NCBI GenBank assembly: GCA_036403035.1
Contig: DASWRT010000370.1
Coordinates: 1 to 38,077, forward strand
Direction: 5' to 3'
Source: DASWRT01 sp036403035
Lineage (GTDB): Bacteria > Pseudomonadota > Alphaproteobacteria > ATCC43930 > CGMCC-115725
Length of the DNA stretch: 38,077 nucleotides
Made by a program: the position numbers and the translations under genes. Shown here one piece after another: positions 8,446-18,198 of this stretch (position 1 is the stretch's first letter; the number at the start of each line of letters is the position of its first letter). The notes under the pieces are model-generated. The model was not told the DNA's origin. It searched no databases and was given only the letters and a program-made list of their open reading frames with translations.

Positions 8446-8462
8446 GCCGGCCTTGCGCCGGC
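8446..8462 (-). promoter_or_regulatory. GC-rich hairpin just upstream of the ntrY start
   Basis: Two GCCGGC units (8446-8451 and 8457-8462) form a six-pair stem with a five-base loop, ending only two bases before the ntrY ATG. It covers the region where a Shine-Dalgarno would lie, and no purine-rich site is obvious. It could limit NtrY translation relative to NtrC or mark a processing point between the NtrBC and NtrYX pairs. The role is inferred. Confidence 0.35.
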
Positions 8463-8491
8463 CTCTTCTCGTCGCTCGTGTGGTGGAGCGC

Positions 8492-9936
<1,445 letters not shown>

Positions 9937-9940
<4 letters not shown>

Positions 9941-11094
9941 CGCTCGACACCGCTGCCCGACGCCGTCGGTAGGTACACCTTGAAGACCGTGCGCCGCGGC
10001 TGGCTGTCGAATTCGATGACGCCGCCATGGTCGCCGATCACCTTGGCGACCAATGCAAGTCCGAGGCCAGTACCGTTCCGCTTCGTCGTGACGAACGGGT
10101 CGAAGAGATGCGCCCGGAGGTCTTCCGGAATGCCGTCGCCATTGTCGGTGATCGAGACGACGAGGGGCAGGTGGACGCGCCGCTGGCTGCCCGGCACGGC
10201 GAGGCGGACGCCGTGCTGGTAGGCGGTGGCGAGCGTGATCTCGCCCCCGACCGCCGGCGCCGCCTCGGCCGCGTTCTTGACGAGGTTCAGGAAGACCTGA
10301 ACCAAGAGGTCGCGGTTGCCGAGCACCGGCGGCAAGGACGGATCGTATAGCTCAAGGTAGCGCACATGGCGGCCGAACCCGGTCTGCGCGACCTTGCGCG
10401 CCCGTTCCAGCACCTCGTGGATGTTGACCGCCGTCCGCTCGATCGGCCGCGCGTCGGAGAAGGCGTCCATGCGGTCGACGAGGGCCACGATCCGGTCGGC
10501 CTCGTCGCAGATCAGCCGCGTCAGCTCGCGGTCGGCGTCGCTCGCGTTCTGCTCCAGGAGCTGCGCCGCGCCGCGGATGCCCGACAGCGGATTCTTCACT
10601 TCGTGCGCGAGGATCCCGGCCATCGCGGTCATCGACCGCGCGGCGTTGCGGTGCGTGAGCTGCTGGTCGATCTTGTGGGCCACGGAGCGCTCGTGGAGCG
10701 TCACCACGAGATCGCCACCCCCGCCGTCGCCTTCTCGGAGGGGAGCGACCTGGATCGTCAGCACGTGCGAGCCGAGCCGCGGCGTTTCGATCGTGACGCC
10801 GTGCTCGGCCATGCTGCTGCCGCTGGCGCGCGACGCCTCGATGAGCGCGAAGATTGGACTGTCTGCGGGCAGCAGCGAATCGAGCGGCTGCCCCGCAAGC
10901 ACTGCCGCGCCGGCGGCGAAGAATTGCTCGGCGGCAGGGTTGACGTAGGCGATCGCGTTCGTCCCGTCGATCACGAGCAGCGGATTGGGCAGCGCCGACA
11001 GGACGGCAACCGCGTCGGGGGTCGCCGGAAGCCGCTGCGGCTCCGGCGAAAGTGTCGGTGCCGGACCAGGCTCGCGCGGCTTCGCCCTTGACAT
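9937..11094 (-). CDS. ntrB: NtrB nitrogen-sensing histidine kinase/phosphatase
   Basis: The protein has 385 residues, is cytosolic and has no membrane segment. A PAS domain lies near 28-130, HisKA has H164 in LAHEVKNPLSGIRGAAQLLE, and HATPase_c has DNGDGIP (317-323) and GTGLGLAL (341-348). NtrB phosphorylates or dephosphorylates NtrC under control of the PII protein. The first 25 residues are Pro-rich and variable. The dusB stop codon abuts the ATG (TAGATG), so the genes are co-transcribed as in the classic nifR3-ntrB-ntrC operon. Confidence 0.97.
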
Positions 11095-12096
11095 CTAAGC
11101 CGCCCGTCGTTCCAGGAGCGGCTCGTAGAAGGAGCGGATCATGGCGCGGATGCGGGGAGGGTCGCTCGCCTGATTGATCTCGGCGCGGAACTCGGCCGAG
11201 CCGGGCAGGCCCTTCGAGTACCACGCGATGTGCTTGCGGGCGATGCGGTGCCCGACCTCGACGCCGTAATGCTCCAGCATCGCCTCGAAATGGGCGAGCA
11301 CCGTCGCAAGCTGCTCGGAGAGCGGCGGGTCCGGCAGGCGCTGCCCGGTGCGGAGATAGTGCGCGACCTGATTGACGAACCAGGGGCGTCCGTAGGCGCC
11401 GCGGCCGATCATCACGCCATCGGCGCCGGACTCGGCGAGCGCCCGCTCGGCATCCTCGAACGTCGTCACGTCGCCGTTGACGATGACCGGGAGCGATACC
11501 GCCTCCTTGACCCGGCGCACGAACGACCAGTCGGCCGTGCCGTTGTAGAGCTGGCAGCGCGTGCGGCCATGCACCGTGATCATGCGGATCCCGGCATCCT
11601 CGGCGATGCGCGCGAGGCTCGGCGCGTTGCGGTTCCTGTCGTCCCAGCCGGTCCGCATCTTCAGCGTGACCGGCAGCTTCACCGCCTTGACGGTCGCTTC
11701 CAGGATCCGGGCCGCCTTGACCTCGTCGCGCATCAGCGCCGAGCCGGCATGGCCGTTCACGACCTTCTTCACCGGACAGCCGAAATTGATGTCGATGATC
11801 GCGGCGCCGCGATCCTCGTTGAGCTTCGCCGCCTCGGCCATCACCGCCGGCTCGCAGCCGGCGAGCTGGACCGCCATCGGCTGCTCGTCCGCCGCGTTCC
11901 GCGCCATCGCCATCGATTGCCTTGTCTCGCGGATCATCGCCTCGCTGGCGATCATCTCGGAGACGACGAGGCCCGCGCCGTGGCGCTTGACCAGACGGCG
12001 GAAAGGCATGTCGGTGACGCCCGACATCGGCGCGAGGATGACCGGGTCGCGGAGCGCCACCGGTCCGACTGAAATGCTCGCTATTTGAGCAACCAT
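11095..12096 (-). CDS. dusB: tRNA-dihydrouridine synthase DusB (NifR3)
   Basis: This 333-residue FMN-dependent TIM-barrel enzyme reduces uridine to dihydrouridine in the tRNA D-loop. It shows LAPMSGVTDMPFR near the start, the catalytic C107 in NFGCPVKKVVNGHAGSALM and the phosphate-binding DGVMIGRGAYG. The start chosen is ATG at 12096, which has AGG eight bases upstream. A GTG six bases further upstream (12102) is possible but too close to that site. It is the first gene of the ntrBC operon, as in Rhodobacter and Azospirillum nifR3. Confidence 0.95.
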   Translation of the reverse strand: MVAQIASISVGPVALRDPVILAPMSGVTDMPFRRLVKRHGAGLVVSEMIASEAMIRETRQSMAMARNAADEQPMAVQLAGCEPAVMAEAAKLNEDRGAAIIDINFGCPVKKVVNGHAGSALMRDEVKAARILEATVKAVKLPVTLKMRTGWDDRNRNAPSLARIAEDAGIRMITVHGRTRCQLYNGTADWSFVRRVKEAVSLPVIVNGDVTTFEDAERALAESGADGVMIGRGAYGRPWFVNQVAHYLRTGQRLPDPPLSEQLATVLAHFEAMLEHYGVEVGHRIARKHIAWYSKGLPGSAEFRAEINQASDPPRIRAMIRSFYEPLLERRAA

Positions 12097-12102
12097 GTTC
12101 AC

Positions 12103-12119
12103 TGCCTAATCATTGGGCA
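12103..12119 (-). promoter_or_regulatory. 17-base imperfect dyad in the dusB leader
   Basis: On the coding strand this reads TGCCCAATGATTAGGCA: arms of eight bases around a central G, with seven of eight pairs matching. It lies directly upstream of the dusB start and overlaps the candidate ribosome binding site, so a bound protein or a small hairpin could control the whole dusB-ntrBC operon. No known consensus was matched. Confidence 0.35.
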
Positions 12120-12121
12120 AC

Positions 12122-12149
12122 ATATTACCGCGATTTTGCTGCACTGCAA
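12122..12149 (-). promoter_or_regulatory. Candidate promoter of the dusB-ntrBC operon
   Basis: On the minus strand TTGCAG (12149-12144), a 16-base spacer and TAATAT (12127-12122) form a weak sigma70-like promoter. The -35 overlaps a TTGC-N6-GCAA dyad (12136-12149), which would suit an operator. No sigma54 GG-N10-GC element was found. Confidence 0.3.
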
Positions 12150-12175
12150 CAGAATCCGGAGCCTGCGACAATTGT

Positions 12176-12979
12176 TTAGGAGAGCAACACGCCTGCGACG
12201 AACTTCACGCCCGGATAGGCGAGCGTCAGAAGAAGATAAGCGACGAGGACGGCGCGAGCCGACCGGCGCCCGCGCAGGCCGGTCCTGTGGTACAGGACGA
12301 CCAGAAGGCCGATCATGATGAAGGCGGCGATCGAGAAAATTGTTTTGTGATTGAAGGCGAGCAAGGCGCCGGTGGTGAAATATTGGGCAGCCATGCCGCT
12401 CAGGAGCCCTGCGCCGAGCACGATCTCGGAAATGGCGAGGAGCCGGACCTCGATCGTCTCGGCCTCGCTCACCGCCGGCAGGCGGCGGCTGAGACCGGTC
12501 GGCCGCTTCGCCTTGAGCGCCCTCTCCTGGATCATCACCGCGAGAGCCGCGATGGCCGCGACCGTCACGAGCCCGTAGGTCGCAACGGCGAAGAAGATGT
12601 GCGCCTCCAGCCAGCCGAGCGGCACCTCGCCGCTCAGCCGCGGCGCCGGCGCGTGCTGCCAGATCGTCGCGAGAAGGCCGAGAACGACGAGGTACGGGAC
12701 GAGGAGCGGCGTCAGCCGCCATGCCGAGCGGGTCAGCGCCGCCACCGCGAAGAACAGCGCCATCGTCGCCGCGATCGTCACCCAGAGCGAGACGGCGAAG
12801 CTGGTCCGCCATTCGCCGCCGAGCAGCGCGATGGCCCATCCCGTCGGCACGACGACCGCGAGCGCGAGCACCACCCAGAACAGCGCATCGCGGTGGTCGG
12901 CGGCACGGAACCGCACCGCCGCCGCGGGGAGAAGCGCGCCCATGGCGGCGACGCTGAAAAGAAGACTGCCGGAGATCAC
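12176..12979 (-). CDS. CcsA/YpjD-like integral membrane protein
   Basis: The protein has 267 residues and about eight hydrophobic helices. The family layout is recognisable: LGWLEAHIFFAVATYGL with a conserved histidine in one helix, and LLAFNHKTIFSIAAF with another, the pair placed like the haem-ligand histidines of CcsA/CcmC-type proteins. The classical WWD loop is not apparent, so YpjD/CorE-like is a better name than cytochrome c assembly factor. YpjD is usually found next to ffh; here it stands between dusB and the divergent ispDF. The gap to dusB is about 80 bases and holds the dusB promoter candidate, so it is probably a separate transcription unit. Confidence 0.75.
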   Translation of the reverse strand: MISGSLLFSVAAMGALLPAAAVRFRAADHRDALFWVVLALAVVVPTGWAIALLGGEWRTSFAVSLWVTIAATMALFFAVAALTRSAWRLTPLLVPYLVVLGLLATIWQHAPAPRLSGEVPLGWLEAHIFFAVATYGLVTVAAIAALAVMIQERALKAKRPTGLSRRLPAVSEAETIEVRLLAISEIVLGAGLLSGMAAQYFTTGALLAFNHKTIFSIAAFIMIGLLVVLYHRTGLRGRRSARAVLVAYLLLTLAYPGVKFVAGVLLS

Positions 12980-13086
12980 GCGACCTTATAGCACCGATGG
13001 AACGGCGTGACGATTCGATAGATGCGAATCGCTCGCAACTACTCGGCTTGTGGCGCTCATCCCGCCTCTAAGCTAGCGTGCGCCGC

Positions 13087-14256
13087 ATGGAGACATGTCA
13101 CGTTCTGGTCGTGGCTGCGGGGCGCGGAACGCGTCTCGGCGGACCGCTGCCGAAGCAATACCTTTCGCTGGGCGGCGTCCCGCTGCTCCGCCATACGATC
13201 CGGGCGCTGCTCGCCCATTCCCAGATCGGCGCCGTCGCCGTCGCGATCCACCCGGACGACCGGTCGCTCTACGACGCCGCGACCGGCGGGCTCGATCCCG
13301 AAGGGCGCCGCCTGTTGCCGCCGGTCGCCGGCGGAGCCACCCGCCAGGAATCGGTGCGCAACGGCATCGAGGCGCTGGCGGCGCACCGGCCCGACCTCGT
13401 GCTGATCCACGACGCCGCGCGCCCGTTCGTCCCGCCGTCGCTGATCGATCGCTTGATCGAGGCGCTGCGGGAGAGTGACGGCGCGATCGCCGCCCTCCCC
13501 GTCCGCGACACGGTGAAGCGCGCCGAGAACGGCCGGATCGCCGCGACGCTCGACCGCGGCGTGCTGTGGCGCGCGCAGACGCCGCAGGGCTTCCGATTCG
13601 CGGCGATCCGCGACGCGCACGCCCGCGCCGCCGGCAGCGACCTTTCGGACGATGCCGCCGTCGCCGAGGCCGCCGGCTTGAGAGTTGCCCTCGTCGAGGG
13701 CAGCGAGGACAATTTCAAGGTGACGACAATGGACGATCTCGCGCGCGCCGAACGGCAGCTTGCGATGCGGCTCGGCGACGTCCGGACCGGTACGGGCTAC
13801 GACGTCCACGCCTTCGGTCCAGGGGACGGCATCATGCTGTGCGGCGTCCATGTGCCGCACCGGCGGGGGCTCGTCGGGCATTCCGACGCCGATGTCGGGC
13901 TGCACGCGCTGACCGACGCCCTGCTCGGCGCGATCGGCGCGGGCGACATCGGCATGCATTTCCCGCCGTCCGACCCGCAATGGCGCGGCGCCTCGTCGGA
14001 CCGCTTCCTGCGTCACGCCGCCGGCCTCGTCGAGGCAATGGGCGGCATGGTCGCGCATGTCGACGTGACGGTCATCTGCGAGCGGCCGAAGGTCGGTCCT
14101 CATCGCGAGGCGATGGTCGGGCGCATCGCCGACATCCTCGCGATCGAGCCGAAGCGGGTCAGCGTCAAGGCGACGACGACCGAGAAGCTGGGCTTCACCG
14201 GCCGCGAGGAAGGGATCGCCGCGCAGGCGGTCGCCACCGTCCGGCTCCCGTTGTAG
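13087..14256 (+). CDS. ispDF: Bifunctional IspD/IspF (MEP pathway)
   Basis: This 389-residue fusion has two enzymes. Residues 1 to about 228 are IspD (MEP cytidylyltransferase), with VVAAGRGTRLGGPLPKQY at the CTP site, LIHDAARPFV and the EGSEDNFKVTT end motif. About 230-389 are IspF (2-C-methyl-D-erythritol 2,4-cyclodiphosphate synthase), starting at RTGTGYDVHAFGPGD with the zinc-binding DxH and later HSDADVGLHALTDALLGA and KATTTEKLGFTGR. The fusion is known in alphaproteobacteria and some epsilonproteobacteria. The ATG at 13087 is preferred; an in-frame GTG nine bases upstream is the alternative. Neither has a strong Shine-Dalgarno. Confidence 0.95.
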   Translation: METCHVLVVAAGRGTRLGGPLPKQYLSLGGVPLLRHTIRALLAHSQIGAVAVAIHPDDRSLYDAATGGLDPEGRRLLPPVAGGATRQESVRNGIEALAAHRPDLVLIHDAARPFVPPSLIDRLIEALRESDGAIAALPVRDTVKRAENGRIAATLDRGVLWRAQTPQGFRFAAIRDAHARAAGSDLSDDAAVAEAAGLRVALVEGSEDNFKVTTMDDLARAERQLAMRLGDVRTGTGYDVHAFGPGDGIMLCGVHVPHRRGLVGHSDADVGLHALTDALLGAIGAGDIGMHFPPSDPQWRGASSDRFLRHAAGLVEAMGGMVAHVDVTVICERPKVGPHREAMVGRIADILAIEPKRVSVKATTTEKLGFTGREEGIAAQAVATVRLPL

Positions 14257-14277
14257 CCGCGGCAGGCGGGCGGACGC

Positions 14278-14784
14278 ATGTCGGCGGCCTCGGTCAGGAA
14301 GCGGCTCGGGCTGCCGTTCGGACATCCGGCGATCCTCGTCGCGACATGGTTCGGGACCGGCCTCCTCCCGGTCGCGCCGGGGAGTTGGGGATCGCTCGTC
14401 GCCCTGCCCTTCGCGTGGGCCATTTGCGGCCGGTTCGGCCCGGCCGGTCTCATCGCCGCCGCGGCGGTGCTGTTCGTCGTGGGCTGCGCCGCCGCCGAGA
14501 CGGTGTGCCGGGCGAGCGGCCTCAAGGACGCGGGCTCGATCGTCGTCGACGAGGTCGCGGCGCAGTGGCTCGTCCTTGCGGTGGCGCCGCTGCATCCCGC
14601 CGCCTACGTCGCCGGCTTCCTGCTGTTCCGCGTCGCCGACATCGTCAAGCCGTGGCCGGCGAGCTGGGCCGACCGGCAGGTCGCCGGCGGGTTGGGCGTG
14701 ATGCTCGACGACATGATCTCGGCGCTCTATGCAGGAGCGCTGCTGTTCGTGCTGGTACGGACGACGGAGGCGCTGCTTGGCTGA
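14278..14784 (+). CDS. pgpA: Phosphatidylglycerophosphatase A
   Basis: This 168-residue membrane enzyme dephosphorylates phosphatidylglycerol phosphate. Family motifs present are ATWFGTGLLPVAPGSWGS (the catalytic loop region), DEVAAQW in the centre and the FRVADIVKPWPASWADRQV stretch. About four hydrophobic segments are visible. It follows ispDF by 21 bases and overlaps pncC by eight bases, an order (ispDF-pgpA-cinA/pncC) recurrent in Rhodospirillales. Confidence 0.95.
   Translation: MSAASVRKRLGLPFGHPAILVATWFGTGLLPVAPGSWGSLVALPFAWAICGRFGPAGLIAAAAVLFVVGCAAAETVCRASGLKDAGSIVVDEVAAQWLVLAVAPLHPAAYVAGFLLFRVADIVKPWPASWADRQVAGGLGVMLDDMISALYAGALLFVLVRTTEALLG
14766..14770 (+). promoter_or_regulatory. 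Shine-Dalgarno that sets the TTG start of pncC
   Basis: GGAGG lies six bases before TTG at 14777-14779, inside the end of pgpA. It decides the start of pncC, which otherwise has no ATG or GTG ahead of its conserved N-terminus. Confidence 0.7.
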
Positions 14785-15274
14785 CGAAGAACTGCTGGAG
14801 GCGGCGCGACGGGTGCTCGATGCCTGCCGTGCCCGCAAGCTGCTGCTCGCGACCGCCGAGTCCTGCACCGGCGGGCTGATCGCCGGCACGCTCACCGAGA
14901 TCGCCGGTTCATCCGATGTCGTGGAGCGCGGTTTCGTCACCTACTCGAACGAGGCGAAGACCGAGCTGCTCGGCGTCCCCGCCGCCATGATCGCCGCGCA
15001 TGGCGCGGTCAGCGAGGAGGTCGCCCGCGCGATGGCCGAGGGCGTCCTGGCGCGTGCGCCGGTGGACCTCGCCGTGTCCGTCACCGGAATTGCCGGGCCG
15101 GGCGGCGCGACGCCGGGCAAGCCGGTCGGCCTCGTCTATCTCTGCATCGGCAGGCGCGGCCGCGGTGCGCCGACGGTCGAGCGCCACGTCTTCCCCGGCG
15201 ACCGCGCCGCGGTGCGGCGAGCCTCGGTGGTGCGTGCGCTGGCGATGCTGCTGGAGACAACGAAGCAGACGTAG
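14777..15274 (+). CDS. pncC: Nicotinamide-nucleotide amidohydrolase PncC (CinA C-terminal domain)
   Basis: The protein has 165 residues and matches the stand-alone CinA C-terminal domain. It deamidates NMN to nicotinate mononucleotide in NAD salvage. Visible are ATAESCTGGLIAGTLTEIAGSS with the active-site serine, FVTYSNEAKTELLGV, HGAVSEEVARAMAEG and SVTGIAGPGG. TTG at 14777 is the start because it has an ideal GGAGG six bases upstream and the homology starts with ADEELLEAA. The frame upstream is Cys/Arg-rich pgpA shadow. The start overlaps the end of pgpA, implying coupling. Confidence 0.93.
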   Translation: MADEELLEAARRVLDACRARKLLLATAESCTGGLIAGTLTEIAGSSDVVERGFVTYSNEAKTELLGVPAAMIAAHGAVSEEVARAMAEGVLARAPVDLAVSVTGIAGPGGATPGKPVGLVYLCIGRRGRGAPTVERHVFPGDRAAVRRASVVRALAMLLETTKQT

Positions 15275-15285
15275 CGGCTCCCGGC

Positions 15286-16725
15286 ATGAGCAACGTCGCC
15301 CAAATCTCCTGCGATGCCGCCGCCGCGCGGCGGTCCGCGCAGCGCGCAACGGCGGCGGCGCATCCGCGCCTTGTCCTCGCGACAACCATCCTGGCGTCCA
15401 GTCTCGCCTTCGTGGACGGCTCGGTCGTCAATGTCGGCTTGCCCGCGATCGGACGCAGCCTCGGAGCCGACGCCGGTGCGCTCCAGTGGGTGGTGAACGC
15501 TTACCTGCTGCCGCTCAGTGCGCTCCTTCTCCTTGGCGGCGCGGCAGGTGACCGGTTCGGGCGACGGCGTCTGCTGATCGCCGGGACGGCGCTGTTCGCG
15601 CTCGCCTCGCTCGGCTGTGCGCTCGCGCCCGGACTCTCCGTGCTGCTCGTAAGCCGGTTCATACAGGGCATGGGCGCTGCGATGCTGATGCCGAACAGCT
15701 TGGCAATCCTCGGCGCGACCTTCACGGGCGAGGCGAAGGGGCGAGCGATCGGCATCTGGGCGGCGACCGGCGCGGCCATGGGCGCGCTCGGTCCCGTGCT
15801 GGGCGGCTGGCTGATCGATCTCGGCAGCTGGCGCGCGATCTTCCTTCTCAACCTGCCGCTCGCCGGCGGCGCGATCCTGCTCGCGTGGCGCTACGTCCCG
15901 CGCGACGAGGATCACGGCGAACAACAGCCCCTTGACTGGACCGGCGGGCTGCTGGCCACGGTCGGGCTCGGCGCGCTCACCTGGGCGTTGACCGCCGGCT
16001 CGGGCCGGAACGGCTGGAGCGCCGGTGCGGTCGGTATGACGGCAGTCGGGCTCGCTTTGCTGGCCCTGTTCGTTTTCGTCGAGAGGCGACGCGGCGACCG
16101 GGCCATGATGCCGCTCGCGCTGTTCGCCTCGAGGAGTTTCGTCGGCCTGACGCTCCTCACGCTGTTCCTCTATGGTGCGCTGGGCGGCCTGTTCGTGCTG
16201 ATCCCTTATGTGCTGATCGAGGCCGCGCACTACTCCGGCACGGAAGCCGGGGCGGCGCTCGTCCCTCTGCCGCTGGTGCTCTCCGTCCTCTCGCCGCTGA
16301 TGGGCGGACTCGCCGGGCGGATCGGTCCCAGGCTGCCGCTGGCGATCGGACCGCTGGTGGTCGCGGCCGGCTTCCTGCTCGCGCTCAGAATTGGTGCGAC
16401 CGCGGACTACTGGACCGAGGTCTTTCCGGCGATTTTCATGATAGCGATCGGGTTGAGCGGAGCGGTTGCGCCGCTGACGACCGCCGTGCTGAACGCGGTC
16501 GATGCGCGCCACACCGGCTCTGCTTCCGGGTTCAACAGCGCGGTCGCACGCACCGGCGGCCTCGTCGCGACGGCGCTCCTCGGTGGCGTGCTCGCCGCCA
16601 AGGGCGCTCAGCTGCTGAGCGCGTTCCACGCCGCCATGCTTATCGGCGCCGCGACGTGCGTCGCGGCATCCGCGAGCGCGTTCGCGCTGATCAAGGACAA
16701 GACCGTCCGAGGCGGCGAGAGCTAA
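15286..16725 (+). CDS. DHA2-family (14-TMS) MFS multidrug exporter
   Basis: The protein has 479 residues with about 14 hydrophobic helices, as in EmrB/QacA-type drug:H+ antiporters. FVDGSVVNVGLPAIGRSLGA in helix 1 is the DHA2 motif D1. GDRFGRRRLL is motif A in loop 2-3 and GPVLGGWLID is the antiporter motif C in helix 5. The N-terminal 25 residues are Ala/Arg-rich and cytosolic. It follows pncC by 11 bases and ends eight bases from the convergent COQ10/RatA-like gene. No membrane-fusion partner is next to it, so it may work alone. The substrate is unknown. Confidence 0.9.
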   Translation: MSNVAQISCDAAAARRSAQRATAAAHPRLVLATTILASSLAFVDGSVVNVGLPAIGRSLGADAGALQWVVNAYLLPLSALLLLGGAAGDRFGRRRLLIAGTALFALASLGCALAPGLSVLLVSRFIQGMGAAMLMPNSLAILGATFTGEAKGRAIGIWAATGAAMGALGPVLGGWLIDLGSWRAIFLLNLPLAGGAILLAWRYVPRDEDHGEQQPLDWTGGLLATVGLGALTWALTAGSGRNGWSAGAVGMTAVGLALLALFVFVERRRGDRAMMPLALFASRSFVGLTLLTLFLYGALGGLFVLIPYVLIEAAHYSGTEAGAALVPLPLVLSVLSPLMGGLAGRIGPRLPLAIGPLVVAAGFLLALRIGATADYWTEVFPAIFMIAIGLSGAVAPLTTAVLNAVDARHTGSASGFNSAVARTGGLVATALLGGVLAAKGAQLLSAFHAAMLIGAATCVAASASAFALIKDKTVRGGES

Positions 16726-16733
16726 ACAAGCCT

Positions 16734-17201
16734 CTACGAAGCGGGCCGCGCCACCGCCGGCACGCCGCTGTCGCCGTACAGCGCCCGGGCGCGCGCCTCG
16801 AACGCCGTGACCATGCGGCGGACCGCCTCGCCGAACAGGACGCCCATCACCTTGGTCAGCAGCGCCGACCGGAACTCGAACTCGACATAGAAGTCGATCC
16901 GGCAGGCACTGCCCGGCATCGGCTCGAAGATCCAGTGGTTCTTCAGGTACTTGAACGGACCGTCGGTATACGCGACGTCGATCCGCCCCGGCCGCTGAAG
17001 CACGACCCGCGACGTGAATTTCTCGCGGATCATCTTGAAGCCGATCAGCATGTCGGCAAGCACGATATCGTCACGCCGCTCGCGGATCCGAGCGCCGAGG
17101 CACCAGGGCAGGAACTCCGGATAGCGCTCGACGTCGGCAACGAGGTCGAAGAGCTGCTCCGGCGTATACGGCAGAACCCTCTTCTCTTCGTGCGATAGCA
17201 T
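16734..17201 (-). CDS. COQ10/RatA-like START-domain protein
   Basis: The protein has 155 residues, a single START/SRPBCC fold. LPYTPEQLFDLVADVERYPEFLPWC is the typical first helix and EFEFRSALLTKVMG the later one. In mitochondria COQ10 binds ubiquinone; in E. coli RatA was named as a toxin homologue. For alphaproteobacteria, whose homologue regularly follows lipA, a ubiquinone-binding role in the respiratory chain is the better guess. It starts 16 bases after the lipA stop, so it is the last gene of the pdh-lpd-lipA row. Confidence 0.88.
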   Translation of the reverse strand: MLSHEEKRVLPYTPEQLFDLVADVERYPEFLPWCLGARIRERRDDIVLADMLIGFKMIREKFTSRVVLQRPGRIDVAYTDGPFKYLKNHWIFEPMPGSACRIDFYVEFEFRSALLTKVMGVLFGEAVRRMVTAFEARARALYGDSGVPAVARPAS

Positions 17202-17217
17202 CGGCGTGCGGCAGTGC

Positions 17218-18174
17218 TCAGGCGGTTCGGGCGAGCTGCGCGTCGCGCGCCGCGCGGAGCTTCGCGAAATCGTTTCCGGCGAAATACGAGGAGCGCGTCA
17301 GCGGCGACGCCGAGACCATCAGGAAGCCCTTGCCGAAGGCCATCTTGCGATAGGTCTCGAACTCCTCCGGGGTGACGAAGCGGTCCACCGCATGATGCTT
17401 CGGCGTCGGCTGGAGATACTGGCCGATCGTCAGGAAGTCGACGTCGGCGGCGCGCAGATCGTCCATGACCTGCAACACCTCGGCCTTGTCCTCGCCGAGC
17501 CCGACCATGATGCCGGATTTGGTGAAAATCGACGGGTCGAGCTGCTTCACCCGGTCGAGCAGCCGCAGCGAGTGGAAATAGCGCGCCCCCGGCCGGACCT
17601 CGGCATAGAGCCGCGGCACCGTCTCCAGATTGTGGTTGTACACGTCCGGCTTCGCCGCGACGACCGCTTCCGCCGCCCCTTCCTTGCGCAGGAAGTCCGG
17701 CGTCAGCACCTCGATGGTCGTCGCGGGCGACGCCAGCCGGATCGCGCGGATCGTGCGGACGAACTGGTCGGCGCCGCCATCGTCCAGATCGTCGCGGTCG
17801 ACCGAGGTGACGACGACGTGCGACAGGCCGAGCTTGCCGACGGCGTCGGCGACACGCTCCGGCTCGTGCGGATCGAGGAGGTCCGGCCGCCCGGTCGCGA
17901 CGTTGCAGAAGCTGCACGCGCGGGTGCAGACGCTGCCGAGGATCATCACCGTCGCGTGCTTCTGCTTCCAGCACTCCCCGATGTTCGGGCAGGCCGCTTC
18001 CTCGCAGACGGTGTTGAGCTTGAGATCGCGCATCAGCCGGCGCGTCTCGTGGTATTCGGGCGAAGTCGGCGCCTTGACGCGGATCCAGGCCGGCTTGCGC
18101 GCGACCGGATTGTCGGGCCTGTGCGCCTTCTCGGGGTGGCGCAGGGACGGCCCGCCGCCCGGGGCAGCGGTCAT
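17218..18174 (-). CDS. lipA: Lipoyl synthase (radical SAM)
   Basis: This 318-residue enzyme inserts two sulfurs into protein-bound octanoyl groups. Both iron-sulfur clusters are encoded: the auxiliary cluster by C57, C62 and C68 (CEEAACPNIGEC), and the radical SAM cluster by C83, C87 and C90 (CTRACSFC). The length is usual for the family. It lies 24 bases after lpdA. Its product serves the lipoyl domains of the PDH proteins encoded just upstream (PdhB K43 and PdhC K43). Confidence 0.97.
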   Translation of the reverse strand: MTAAPGGGPSLRHPEKAHRPDNPVARKPAWIRVKAPTSPEYHETRRLMRDLKLNTVCEEAACPNIGECWKQKHATVMILGSVCTRACSFCNVATGRPDLLDPHEPERVADAVGKLGLSHVVVTSVDRDDLDDGGADQFVRTIRAIRLASPATTIEVLTPDFLRKEGAAEAVVAAKPDVYNHNLETVPRLYAEVRPGARYFHSLRLLDRVKQLDPSIFTKSGIMVGLGEDKAEVLQVMDDLRAADVDFLTIGQYLQPTPKHHAVDRFVTPEEFETYRKMAFGKGFLMVSASPLTRSSYFAGNDFAKLRAARDAQLARTA

Positions 18175-18198
18175 GACAGACTCCCTTGGTAGACCGGC

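Noticed and set aside
12103..12178. Sigma54 promoter upstream of dusB-ntrBC
   Set aside because: No GG-N10-GC element was found on the minus strand in the leader; only a weak sigma70-like pair is present.
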